DNA from: Halanaerobiales bacterium
GTDB taxonomy: Bacteria > Bacillota > Halanaerobiia > Halanaerobiales > M55B127
NCBI GenBank assembly: GCA_018334565.1
Contig: JAGXLU010000007.1
Span: 32,886 to 69,816, forward strand
DNA length: 36,931 nucleotides
Direction: 5' to 3'
The position numbers were made by a program, and so were the translations under genes. The notes below the pieces were generated by a model. It saw only the letters and a list, made by a program, of their open reading frames with translations, searched no databases and had not been told where the DNA came from. Shown piece by piece: positions 18,878 to 25,993 of the stretch (position 1 is its first letter; each line of letters opens with the position of its first letter).

Positions 18878-19273
18878 ATGGCTGCAGAAGTTCAATATTG
18901 GGGAACCGGCAGAAGAAAGACAGCAGTTGCCAGAGTTAGGCTCATACCTGGTAATGGTAACATAATTATAAATGATAGAAACGTTCAGAGTTATTTCAAT
19001 CGCAGATCTTTAATACAGGACCTGATGTCACCACTGGAATTAACAAATTCAACTGATAATTTAGATGTATTAGTTAATGTTAATGGAGGGGGCTTATCGG
19101 GTCAGGCTGGTGCTGTAAGACTGGGTATTGCCAGAGCGTTATTAGAAGTAGATGAGGATTACAGGAAATCACTTAAAAATGCAGGATATTTAACCAGAGA
19201 CTCCCGAATGAAAGAAAGAAGAAAGTATGGTCATAAGAAAGCTCGTAAGTCTCCACAGTTTTCAAAGAGATAA
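18878..19273 (+). CDS. rpsI: 30S ribosomal protein S9
   Basis: S9 reaches the P-site tRNA with its C-terminal tail. The 131-residue product contains [40 protein letters not shown] and ends [11 protein letters not shown], with the functionally important terminal Lys-Arg. ATG 18878 lies 8 bases behind AAAGGAGG. A terminator and then a group II intron follow it. Confidence 0.97.
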   Translation: MAAEVQYWGTGRRKTAVARVRLIPGNGNIIINDRNVQSYFNRRSLIQDLMSPLELTNSTDNLDVLVNVNGGGLSGQAGAVRLGIARALLEVDEDYRKSLKNAGYLTRDSRMKERRKYGHKKARKSPQFSKR

Positions 19274-19302
19274 TCATAAAAATATTATAATATATACTAC
19301 AC

Positions 19303-19332
19303 AAAAGGGAGGGTTATCCTCTCTTTTTTGTT
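19303..19332 (+). terminator. Intrinsic terminator of rplM-rpsI
   Basis: AAAAGGGAGG (19303-19312) pairs with CCTCTCTTTT (19318-19327) over ten pairs, one of them G-T, around a GTTAT loop, and is followed by the T-rich run to 19332. The group IIC intron begins at the very next base, so this hairpin is also the likely insertion target. Confidence 0.85.
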
Positions 19333-19954
19333 GTTTGACAGGCATGTACTTAATCTATAGGGTGAAAGTTCTGAATTCCGAACACGATTTAAAAATTAGC
19401 TGAATACAAGGGTGTCGTGGGCGACCACGAATCTTGAAGGGAGTCTAAAGCAAAATTTCGGTCCGAGGTACTTAAATTACATTTGAGGCTGACTATAACT
19501 GGATGAGTTTGCAACACAAAACAAAATCCTTATCGTGCGAAAGTTATTACAGTAAATGTGACGGATATATGAAATGAAAGATTAAGTACTTAACCTGTGA
19601 GATCTCATGGACACATTATATATGTGGTTGAAATAAGATTTAGCATGAGAAGTCAGTTTCTATCATAGTACTGATACGTCATTAGAAATATTGACTTTGG
19701 AAGGACAGGACGATAATTATTTATTTAGTGGTTAACTTCATAGAGCATGAAGAACACAGCCAACCTTTAATTAGGGCTTCTTAATTGAAAAGGGAATGGA
19801 ATTTCCCAATAAATATTAAGAGCGTGGAGTGTAATATGGGAGTTAATACAATCGAAAGATTTATAGATAATTATTGAACCGCTGTATACGAGATCCGTAT
19901 GTACAGAGGTGTGGGAGGTCGGTAGAGGAGCTAATCATCTACCTCCTACCCGAT
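19333..19954 (+). mobile_element. Group IIC intron without an intact reverse transcriptase
   Basis: A 622-base self-splicing-type intron. It starts with GTTTGACAGGCAT (19333), continues with CTATAGGGTGAAAGT, the CAAGGGTGTCGTGG-GCGA-CCACGA hairpin (GCGA tetraloop, 19408-19430), AATCTTGAAGGGAGTC, GGATGAGTTTGCAACACAAA, ATCATAGTAC and a domain V hairpin at 19878-19910, and ends CTCCTACCCGAT at 19954 with a candidate branch adenosine at 19948. From memory these blocks match the Oceanobacillus iheyensis IIC intron closely. It begins exactly behind an intrinsic terminator, the known target of class C introns. There is no intact ORF of useful length; domain IV is only about 200 bases. The 5' end reads GTTTG where GTGYG is usual. 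Mobility or full activity would need a maturase in trans. Confidence 0.9.
19878..19910 (+). ncRNA. Domain V catalytic hairpin of the group IIC intron
   Basis: ACC-G-CTGTA-TACG-AGATC-CGTA-TG-TACAG-A-GGT folds as a 33-base hairpin: ACC pairs with GGT, CTGTA with TACAG, and TACG with CGTA, leaving a two-base TG bulge on the 3' side and a five-base loop. The CGC at 19880-19882 sits where the catalytic triad is expected, as in other class C introns (CGC instead of AGC). The following hairpin (GGTAG 19921-19925 with CTACC 19939-19943) would be domain VI. Confidence 0.85.
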
Positions 19955-20033
19955 TTCTAATATTTTTAAAAAAGAGGATTATTATTTTATTTATTGAATT
20001 TTATATATAAATATATTAAAAGGAGGGATTGCA

Positions 20034-20855
20034 TTGAGTCTTTTAATGGCAGGTTTATCACCTCATCCACCGCTTGCTATACCGGATATTGGGCAAAGTA
20101 GTTTAAAAAAGGTATCTGATACAATTAAAAGCTTAAAAGAACTGGGGCATGAAATAGTGGAAAGTGATCCTGAACTGTTAATAACAATTAGTCCGCACGG
20201 GGCTGTGATGCGTGAAGCAATCTCTATAATAGATCAAGAAGTAACCAGGGGAGATTTTAGGGACTTTGGTTATAGTAATATCAGTTTTGCAATGGATGTT
20301 GACCTTCATTTTATAGATTTGTTAAAGAAAAACGCAGCAGGGGAAGGTCTTAATACAATTAGTTTACAGGATAGAAATGGGACCCACCTTGATCATGGAG
20401 TTTTAGTCCCCTTATATTATTTAAAACAAGCAGGTTTAAAAGATATTCCATTAGTGGCTATCAATATGACTTTTTGGGATTATTCAGAATTATATAAATT
20501 TGGCAAGATAGTAAATAAAACAATTGAAGAGTGTGATGTTAAAGCTGTAGCAATTGCCAGTGGGGATCTTTCTCATAAACTGAAGCCAGGTGCCCCGGCT
20601 GGATATGATGAAAATGCTGAGAAGTTTGATAAGACCCTAGTTAAGCATATAAAAAATAATGAGTTAGAGAAAATCAAGGACATGAATAAAGGCATGATCC
20701 ATCGGGCAGGAGAATGTGGACACCGCCCTATGGTGATTTTGACCGGCATTTTATCAGAACATACAGTAGAAACTGATTTGAAATCATATGAAGGCCCCTT
20801 TGGAGTTGGTTATGCTGTAGCTAGTTTTAAAGTAATTACAGGAGGGAATACCTAA
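20034..20855 (+). CDS. LigB/Memo-like protein of the AmmeMemoRadiSam cassette
   Basis: A 273-residue member of the class III extradiol dioxygenase (LigB) fold, to which the Memo proteins belong. Visible family features are GLSPHPPLAIPDIG (H11), ELLITISPHGAVMREA (H55), GTHLDHGVLVPLYYL and AIASGDLSHKLKPGAP. In this genomic context such proteins act in the AmmeMemoRadiSam system, not as known ring-cleavage enzymes; substrate and reaction are unknown. TTG 20034 is chosen because AGGAGGG lies 6 bases before it; ATG 20046 is too far away. It ends on the base where the AMMECR1 gene starts. Confidence 0.85.
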   Translation: MSLLMAGLSPHPPLAIPDIGQSSLKKVSDTIKSLKELGHEIVESDPELLITISPHGAVMREAISIIDQEVTRGDFRDFGYSNISFAMDVDLHFIDLLKKNAAGEGLNTISLQDRNGTHLDHGVLVPLYYLKQAGLKDIPLVAINMTFWDYSELYKFGKIVNKTIEECDVKAVAIASGDLSHKLKPGAPAGYDENAEKFDKTLVKHIKNNELEKIKDMNKGMIHRAGECGHRPMVILTGILSEHTVETDLKSYEGPFGVGYAVASFKVITGGNT

Positions 20856-21373
20856 TGGAAGATAAGTATGGTTATGTTGACTTAGCTTATGAAGCAATTC
20901 GTAATTTTATTGAGAACAAACAAAGGATTGAACCACCTTTAGACAAAGAAGCATTTAACAAGAGGGCCGGTGTATTTGTGACCATCAAAAAGGACGGCCA
21001 GTTAAGGGGTTGTATTGGGACTATAGAGCCGGCTGAGGATAATGTGGCTGAAGAAATTATTTCTAATGCGATCAGTGCTGCAACAAGAGATCCCAGATTT
21101 CGTCAACTTAAAAAAGGTGAGTTAGATAAGATTAATGTTTCTGTTGATATCTTGGGGCCGAAAGAAGAGATCGATGATCTTCAAGAATTAAATCCAGACA
21201 AATATGGTGTTATTGTTAAAAAACATTCACGAACCGGTTTGCTACTGCCCAATTTAGAGGGGATTGATTCAGTGAAAAAGCAGATCGATATCGCCTGTAA
21301 AAAGGCAGGAATATATCCAGAAGAGGAGTATAGTCTTGCAAGATTTAAGGTAGATCGCTATGAGCAAAAATAA
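20855..21373 (+). CDS. amrA: AMMECR1-domain protein of the AmmeMemoRadiSam cassette
   Basis: A 172-residue AMMECR1 protein. The signature LRGCIGTIEP is at residues 50-59, with RAGVFVTIKKDG before it and NAISAATRDPRF (71-82) after it; KINVSVDILGP and LLLPNLEGIDS are also typical. The invariant cysteine in RGCIG has been proposed to be functional, but no reaction is established. The ATG shares a base with the TAA of the gene before (TAATG), and the 3' end overlaps the radical SAM gene by 14 bases, a tightly coupled three-gene unit. Confidence 0.92.
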   Translation: MEDKYGYVDLAYEAIRNFIENKQRIEPPLDKEAFNKRAGVFVTIKKDGQLRGCIGTIEPAEDNVAEEIISNAISAATRDPRFRQLKKGELDKINVSVDILGPKEEIDDLQELNPDKYGVIVKKHSRTGLLLPNLEGIDSVKKQIDIACKKAGIYPEEEYSLARFKVDRYEQK

Positions 21374-22349
21374 GGAAGCTGAATTTTATGAAAAAAAAGA
21401 GAATAATAATATTAAGTGTAAACTCTGTCCTCATAACTGTTTAATTCAAGAAGGTGAAAGTGGAATATGTCGGGTAAGAAAAAATAAAGAAGGAACATTA
21501 TATACAAAAAATTACGGTGAAATAAGTTCAATGGGAGTGGATCCGATTGAAAAAAAGCCGCTTTATCATTTTTATCCATCAAAAGGTATTCTGTCTATTG
21601 GAACTTATGGTTGTAATTTTAAATGTTTATTTTGCCAGAACTATACGATAAGCCAAAAAGATCCTCCCACAACATATCATTCTTCTGAAGAAATCATTAA
21701 ACAGGCTAAAAAAAGTAATACCATGGGTATAGCCTATACTTATTCAGAACCAATGGTTTGGTATGAGTATGTTTATGAGACGGCCGTAAAGGCCCATGAA
21801 GAGGGTTTAAAGAATGTTTTAGTGAGTAATGGATATTTAAATCCTAAGCCACTTGAAAAATTAACACCATATATTGATGCTGCTAATATAGATTTAAAGT
21901 CTTTTAATAATGAATTCTATAAAAAATTATGTGGGGGAACCAAAGAACCTGTTTTAGATACAATAAACTATTTATATGGTAAAACTCATCTGGAATTGAC
22001 CACATTAATAATTACAGGGCATAATGATAAATTAAAAGAACTGGAAGAAATATTTAAATGGGTCAAAAATTTAAGTCCTGATATACCGCTACATTTATCC
22101 AGATATTTTCCTAATTATAAGCTGGATGATCCTCCTACAGATCTTAAAAAAATGGAAGAAGCATACCAGCTGGCTAAAAAGTATTTGAATTATGTATATC
22201 TAGGTAATATGAGATCAGATAAAGGACAAAATACTTACTGTCCTAATTGTCATACAGAGGTAATCACAAGACAATATTTTAATACTGAAAACCATCTTCT
22301 CGATGGTAATTGTCCCGAATGTGGAAAAGAGATCTTAAAAAATTATTAG
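21360..22349 (+). CDS. amrS: AmmeMemoRadiSam system radical SAM protein
   Basis: A 329-residue radical SAM protein. The cluster-binding motif is CNFKCLFC (C85, C89, C92). In front lies a second cysteine group C20-x2-C23-x3-C27-x9-C37, and the C terminus has two CxxC pairs (TYCPNCHTE and GNCPECGKE), suggesting extra metal or cluster sites. HLSRYFPNYK and TYSEPMVWYEYV are typical of the AmrS/PflA-like group. Its overlap with the AMMECR1 gene makes joint function likely. The usual annotation of pyruvate formate-lyase activating enzyme would be misleading, since no glycyl radical enzyme gene is nearby. Confidence 0.9.
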   Translation: MSKNKEAEFYEKKENNNIKCKLCPHNCLIQEGESGICRVRKNKEGTLYTKNYGEISSMGVDPIEKKPLYHFYPSKGILSIGTYGCNFKCLFCQNYTISQKDPPTTYHSSEEIIKQAKKSNTMGIAYTYSEPMVWYEYVYETAVKAHEEGLKNVLVSNGYLNPKPLEKLTPYIDAANIDLKSFNNEFYKKLCGGTKEPVLDTINYLYGKTHLELTTLIITGHNDKLKELEEIFKWVKNLSPDIPLHLSRYFPNYKLDDPPTDLKKMEEAYQLAKKYLNYVYLGNMRSDKGQNTYCPNCHTEVITRQYFNTENHLLDGNCPECGKEILKNY

Positions 22350-23068
22350 ATAAAGTTCCATCCGTAGATATAAAGGGTGTAAATTAAATAAAAACCAGCT
22401 CCAAAAAAGGCTGGTGCTAATATAGATTTTTCTGTTCTTTCATAGAGCAGGATTGAGATTAAAGCCAAACTAAAAAAAATGATAATTTTATTAGGTTGTA
22501 AGCGGTAAATCAAAAAAGAAAAAAAGATGGCAGATAAAATTTTAGATATTAATTTTGGTAGTTTGATTTTAAATATCTCGTATACAAAAAGATTAAGCAT
22601 CAGCTGTTCACTTAGGGCGATAATAAAGAAAAGGGGAAAAAGCATTAAAAAAGGCAGAAGGCTTTGCACAAAAGATTGGGTATCATATATATTATAAACC
22701 GGGTGAAAAGACTGAGATATATTGTTTTCAGCCAGGGGAATATTTATAAAAGCAAGAACCAGACTTAAGAGTACTGTAATATAGATGATAAGGGGTATAA
22801 TCTTTTTAAAAGATGACTTAAAGGAAATACCCAGCTCTTTAAAGGAAAGTCCATAGATGAATATAAAGTATAAAAAGAAGAGGCTTATAAAAATAAGTCG
22901 GGCAGCAAAGTTAAATAGAAAATCAAAAAAACCGCTTAAATCCGGGACCTCCATAAAGGCTGCAAAATGGAAAAAACGGTTAAAAAATAAAGCAAAGAAC
23001 CAAATTGCATATATAATTATAATATCCTTATAATTAATCTTGTGTATCCATGCGAATTTATCAGACAT
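22346..23068 (-). CDS. Divergent CPBP-like membrane protein lacking the catalytic residues
   Basis: A 240-residue protein that is almost all hydrophobic, with about six to eight membrane helices. The layout recalls the CPBP (CAAX protease/bacteriocin-processing) family: YGLSFKELGIS at 72-82, then ALSEQLMLNLFVYEIFK (151-167) where EExxxR would be, and TEKSILAPAFFGAG (212-225) where the conserved SxxxxxHxxxN motif would be. The second glutamate is Q, the arginine is N and the histidine is absent, so protease activity is unlikely. ATG follows AAGAGGTGATT on the minus strand. It converges on amrS with a four-base overlap. Function unknown; the family link is inference. Confidence 0.6.
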   Translation of the reverse strand: MSDKFAWIHKINYKDIIIIYAIWFFALFFNRFFHFAAFMEVPDLSGFFDFLFNFAARLIFISLFFLYFIFIYGLSFKELGISFKSSFKKIIPLIIYITVLLSLVLAFINIPLAENNISQSFHPVYNIYDTQSFVQSLLPFLMLFPLFFIIALSEQLMLNLFVYEIFKIKLPKLISKILSAIFFSFLIYRLQPNKIIIFFSLALISILLYERTEKSILAPAFFGAGFYLIYTLYIYGWNFI

Positions 23069-23116
23069 ATTGTAATCACCTCTTAATTATTTTCTTTATA
23101 AATTATCAAAATCCTT

Positions 23117-23146
23117 CTTTATAATTCTCACTATAGCATATATAAT
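23117..23146 (+). promoter_or_regulatory. Possible promoter for cdaA
   Basis: CTTTAT (23117-23122), 18 bases, then TATAAT (23141-23146); another TATAAT lies at 23151-23156. The -35 is poor, so this is a weak call based mainly on the two -10 boxes and on the divergent orientation of the genes on either side. Confidence 0.3.
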
Positions 23147-23188
23147 GTATTATAATGAGTGTTTATATATAAAAGGGGATGGTAAAAG

Positions 23189-23956
23189 TTGCTCTACTCA
23201 ATTATCTCTAATATAGTTGATCTTTTTATTGTTGGAGTAATTATATATTTTCTCCTTAATTTAATCAAAGGCACTCGGGCAGTTCAGTTAATAAAAGGTC
23301 TAGTCTTGATTTTCATTGCTTCTGTTGTGAGTCAACTTTTGAACTTAAATACAGTTCATTGGTTTTTACAAAGTGTATTAACAATGCTCATTGTAGCACT
23401 GCCTATAGTATTTCACCCTGAATTGAGAAGGGCCTTAGAACAGCTGGGCAGAGGGGGTTTTTTAAATAAACAATTGGTGCAGAAATGGTCAGTTAAAGAT
23501 ATTAATGATATAATAATGGCAGCTGATGAGTTGGCTGAAAATAAAATTGGTGCCCTGATTGTTTTTGAGAAGAAAGTGGGGTTACGCACATATATAGAGA
23601 CAGGCACAAAAATAGATGCTAAAATCAGCAAAGAGCTAATAAAAAATCTATTTTACAAATCTGCTCCCTTACATGATGGGGCAGTTATAGTAGGTGAGGG
23701 AAAGATTAAAGCAGCTGGATGTTTGCTCAATCTTTCCAACAAACCAAGTATCAATCCCAAACTGGGGACAAGACATAGAGCAGCGATTGGTATTACAGAA
23801 GAATCCGATGCTTTAGTAATTGTAGTATCGGAGGAGAGTGGTGTAATTTCGCTTGCCCAGGATGGAGAGCTGATTAGATATCTTGATAAATCCAAATTAA
23901 GAGAAATTCTCTTTAAACAATTTATACCTCGCAAAACCAATGATTTCTTTTCCTAA
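23189..23956 (+). CDS. cdaA: Diadenylate cyclase CdaA
   Basis: CdaA makes the second messenger c-di-AMP from two ATP. The 255-residue protein has three N-terminal membrane helices (about residues 8-26, 35-52 and 57-75), then FHPELRRALEQLGRGG and a DAC domain with DGAVIV (163-168) and GTRHRAAIG (193-201), the catalytic signatures. TTG 23189 is the start fitting the membrane helix; its ribosome site is AAGGGGATGG. It overlaps the cdaR frame and is followed by glmM, the conserved cdaA-cdaR-glmM order of Firmicutes. Confidence 0.95.
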   Translation: MLYSIISNIVDLFIVGVIIYFLLNLIKGTRAVQLIKGLVLIFIASVVSQLLNLNTVHWFLQSVLTMLIVALPIVFHPELRRALEQLGRGGFLNKQLVQKWSVKDINDIIMAADELAENKIGALIVFEKKVGLRTYIETGTKIDAKISKELIKNLFYKSAPLHDGAVIVGEGKIKAAGCLLNLSNKPSINPKLGTRHRAAIGITEESDALVIVVSEESGVISLAQDGELIRYLDKSKLREILFKQFIPRKTNDFFS

Positions 23957-23969
23957 AAATGAGGGAGAC

Positions 23970-24362
23970 ATGATGAGAGATTTCTATAACAGATATAAAA
24001 TATTAATAATAGCATTGATGATTGCGGCTGTTCTGTGGTTATATGTTAATTATCAGGAGAATAATCTCAGAGAAAGTTTGGATTTTTCTACTAATCAGCT
24101 TGAACTAGATATTGAAGTTATTAATCTTGAAGATGATTTATATATAAAGGATATATCTGACCAGTATGTATTTATCAAACTAAAAGGATATCGTTTTTTT
24201 AATACATACAGTCAAAGTGATTTTAAAGCCTATATTGATCTGAGCGAGGTAAGAATTGGAGATAATATCAGAAAAATTCATATTCAATTTCCGGAAGAAG
24301 TTGATATAGAAGAGCAAAAACCACTTTTTATAAGGGTTACTATAGAAAAGAATAAAAAATAA
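23970..24362 (+). CDS. cdaR: CdaR-like regulator with a single YbbR domain
   Basis: About 131 residues: a cytoplasmic start MMRDFYNRYK, one membrane helix (ILIIALMIAAVLWLYV) and an external part of about 100 residues that fits one YbbR repeat. CdaR proteins bind and tune CdaA, and usually carry three or four YbbR repeats in about 400-480 residues, so this one is unusually short. ATG 23970 (or 23973) is chosen behind GAGGGAG; an upstream in-frame opening at 23940 lies inside cdaA without a ribosome site. Assigned from context and topology more than from strong motifs. Confidence 0.75.
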   Translation: MMRDFYNRYKILIIALMIAAVLWLYVNYQENNLRESLDFSTNQLELDIEVINLEDDLYIKDISDQYVFIKLKGYRFFNTYSQSDFKAYIDLSEVRIGDNIRKIHIQFPEEVDIEEQKPLFIRVTIEKNKK

Positions 24363-24433
24363 ATTAAGAATCAGCTGTAACAAATGATAAAATAAATATC
24401 AATAATAAAAAAGGTACATTTGAGGTGAAATGG

Positions 24434-25780
24434 ATGGGCAGAATTTTTGGTACAGATGGTGTACGAGGTATTGCTAACAAAGAATTAACCCCGGAATTAG
24501 CTTTAAATTTAGGAAGAGCTGCAGGTATTTTTTTTAAAAAAAATTCCCGGGCCAGGGAAAATTTTTTTGTGTTAATAGCTAAAGACACCCGCATATCGGG
24601 TAGTATGCTAGAAGCTGCTTTAATTGCTGGTTTTAATTCTGTAGGAGTTGATACAGTTAAACTAGATATAATAACAACTCCGGCTGTATCTTATCTGACT
24701 GATCACAGTAAAGCAAGAGGGGGAGTAATGATATCTGCTTCTCATAACCCAGTTGAAGATAATGGGATAAAGTTTTTTAATCATAAAGGATATAAACTAA
24801 CAGACAACCAGGAGTTGGAAATTGAAGAATATATTTTTGGTAAAAAAAGAATAGATATTCCCGTGGGGTTAGCTGTAGGTAACACTATAGAGAATAATGA
24901 ATTGATTAGACAATATAGGCAACATTTGTTTAAGACTGTTGGAGATGATTTAACTAATTTTAAAATTATCTTAGATTGTGCTAATGGTGCCGCTTATGAT
25001 ATTGCTCCCCAAATTTTTAGAAAACTAGGAGCAGATGTAATTGCTTTGAACGATCAATCGAATGGAAATGCAATAAATCAGAACTGTGGATCAACTAATC
25101 CTGAAATGGTGCTTAGTCAGGTAAAAAAGCATGGTGCAGATTTCGGTATTGCCTATGATGGTGATGCAGACCGCCTAATTATGGTTGATGAAAGAGCTAA
25201 TATTATTGATGGTGATCAAATAATGGCACTACTTGCACTCAATATGAAAAAGGAAGGTAAATTGAATAAAAATACATTAGTTACCACCAGATACAGTAAT
25301 CTCGGTCTGCAAGAACTATTAGCAAAACATGAAATAAAAGTTAAAAAGTGCAAAAATGGTGACCGCTATGTATTACAAAAAATGCTTGAAGGAAAATATA
25401 ATCTGGGTGGTGAGAAATCAGGGCATATAATTATGCTGGATTATAACAAAACAGGTGATGGAGTTCTGACATCTTTGAAAGTAGCCTATTATCTCAAAAA
25501 GTATGATCTCAAATTGAGTTATATTGAGGATTTATTTGAAGCTTGGCCTCAGAAGTTAATTAATGTTGCTGTAAAAAATAAAGACAATTTAACTCAAAAT
25601 GAACCTATTAATAAGTTAATAAAAAAAATAAGGAGTGATTACGATAAACAGGGCAGAATATTTGTGAGGGCTTCCGGAACTGAGCCCATAATCAGAATTA
25701 TGATGGAAGCAAAAAATGAAGAAATGATTAAGAAATGGGCAGAAAAAATAAAAGAAAAAGTTAAAGGAGAATTAAATTAA
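24434..25780 (+). CDS. glmM: Phosphoglucosamine mutase
   Basis: GlmM converts glucosamine-6-phosphate to glucosamine-1-phosphate for UDP-GlcNAc and peptidoglycan synthesis. The 448-residue enzyme starts MGRIFGTDGVRGIANKELTP, has the phosphoserine loop MISASHNPVEDNGIKFF (active serine about 103), the metal loop YDGDADR (about 241-247), GGEKSGHIIM, and the phosphate-binding RASGTEPIIRIM near the end. ATG 24434 follows GAGGTGA; the GTG at 24425 is part of that site. CdaA-CdaR-GlmM form a complex in other Firmicutes. Confidence 0.97.
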   Translation: MGRIFGTDGVRGIANKELTPELALNLGRAAGIFFKKNSRARENFFVLIAKDTRISGSMLEAALIAGFNSVGVDTVKLDIITTPAVSYLTDHSKARGGVMISASHNPVEDNGIKFFNHKGYKLTDNQELEIEEYIFGKKRIDIPVGLAVGNTIENNELIRQYRQHLFKTVGDDLTNFKIILDCANGAAYDIAPQIFRKLGADVIALNDQSNGNAINQNCGSTNPEMVLSQVKKHGADFGIAYDGDADRLIMVDERANIIDGDQIMALLALNMKKEGKLNKNTLVTTRYSNLGLQELLAKHEIKVKKCKNGDRYVLQKMLEGKYNLGGEKSGHIIMLDYNKTGDGVLTSLKVAYYLKKYDLKLSYIEDLFEAWPQKLINVAVKNKDNLTQNEPINKLIKKIRSDYDKQGRIFVRASGTEPIIRIMMEAKNEEMIKKWAEKIKEKVKGELN

Positions 25781-25810
25781 GCGAGGAGGTGAAAAATAAA
25801 TAAAAATTAA

Positions 25811-25947
25811 AGCGCCCGGACTCTAGTTGAGAGTTGACGAGGAGGGAATTAATCGATTATCGGCGGATTTTCCCAGGCATTTAAAGGTATTAGGCCTTAA
25901 CTGACTGGAAAAAACCTGTGAGTAATCACAGGGACAAGATCAGGCAG
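25811..25947 (+). ncRNA. glmS ribozyme: glmS ribozyme-riboswitch
   Basis: The 213-base gap before glmS contains the glmS ribozyme core: AGCGCCCGGA at 25811, AGTTGACGAGGAGGG (25832-25846) and ATCGATTATCGGCGGAT (25852-25868), in the order and spacing of the family. A further hairpin CCTGTGA-GTAA-TCACAGG (25915-25932, GNRA loop) fits P4. The expected cleavage is between A25811 and G25812. Glucosamine-6-phosphate would trigger cleavage and thus lower glmS expression. No separate promoter was found, so the glmM-glmS transcript is probably the substrate. Confidence 0.95.
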
Positions 25948-25993
25948 AAATACCAATTGTATAAATATAATTATAGATAATGGAGGTTAATTT

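Noticed and set aside
19333-19954. First considered as a novel structured non-coding RNA
   Set aside because: The ordered blocks, domain V and 3' end match a group IIC intron, so a new RNA class is not needed to explain it.
20034-20855. Annotation as an aromatic-ring extradiol dioxygenase
   Set aside because: The LigB fold is visible, but the neighbours are the AMMECR1 and radical SAM genes and no aromatic-degradation gene is near, so a catabolic role is not supported.
21360-22349. Annotation as pyruvate formate-lyase activating enzyme
   Set aside because: It has the radical SAM motif, but the extra cysteine groups and the gene context fit the AmmeMemoRadiSam group; no formate-lyase gene is present.
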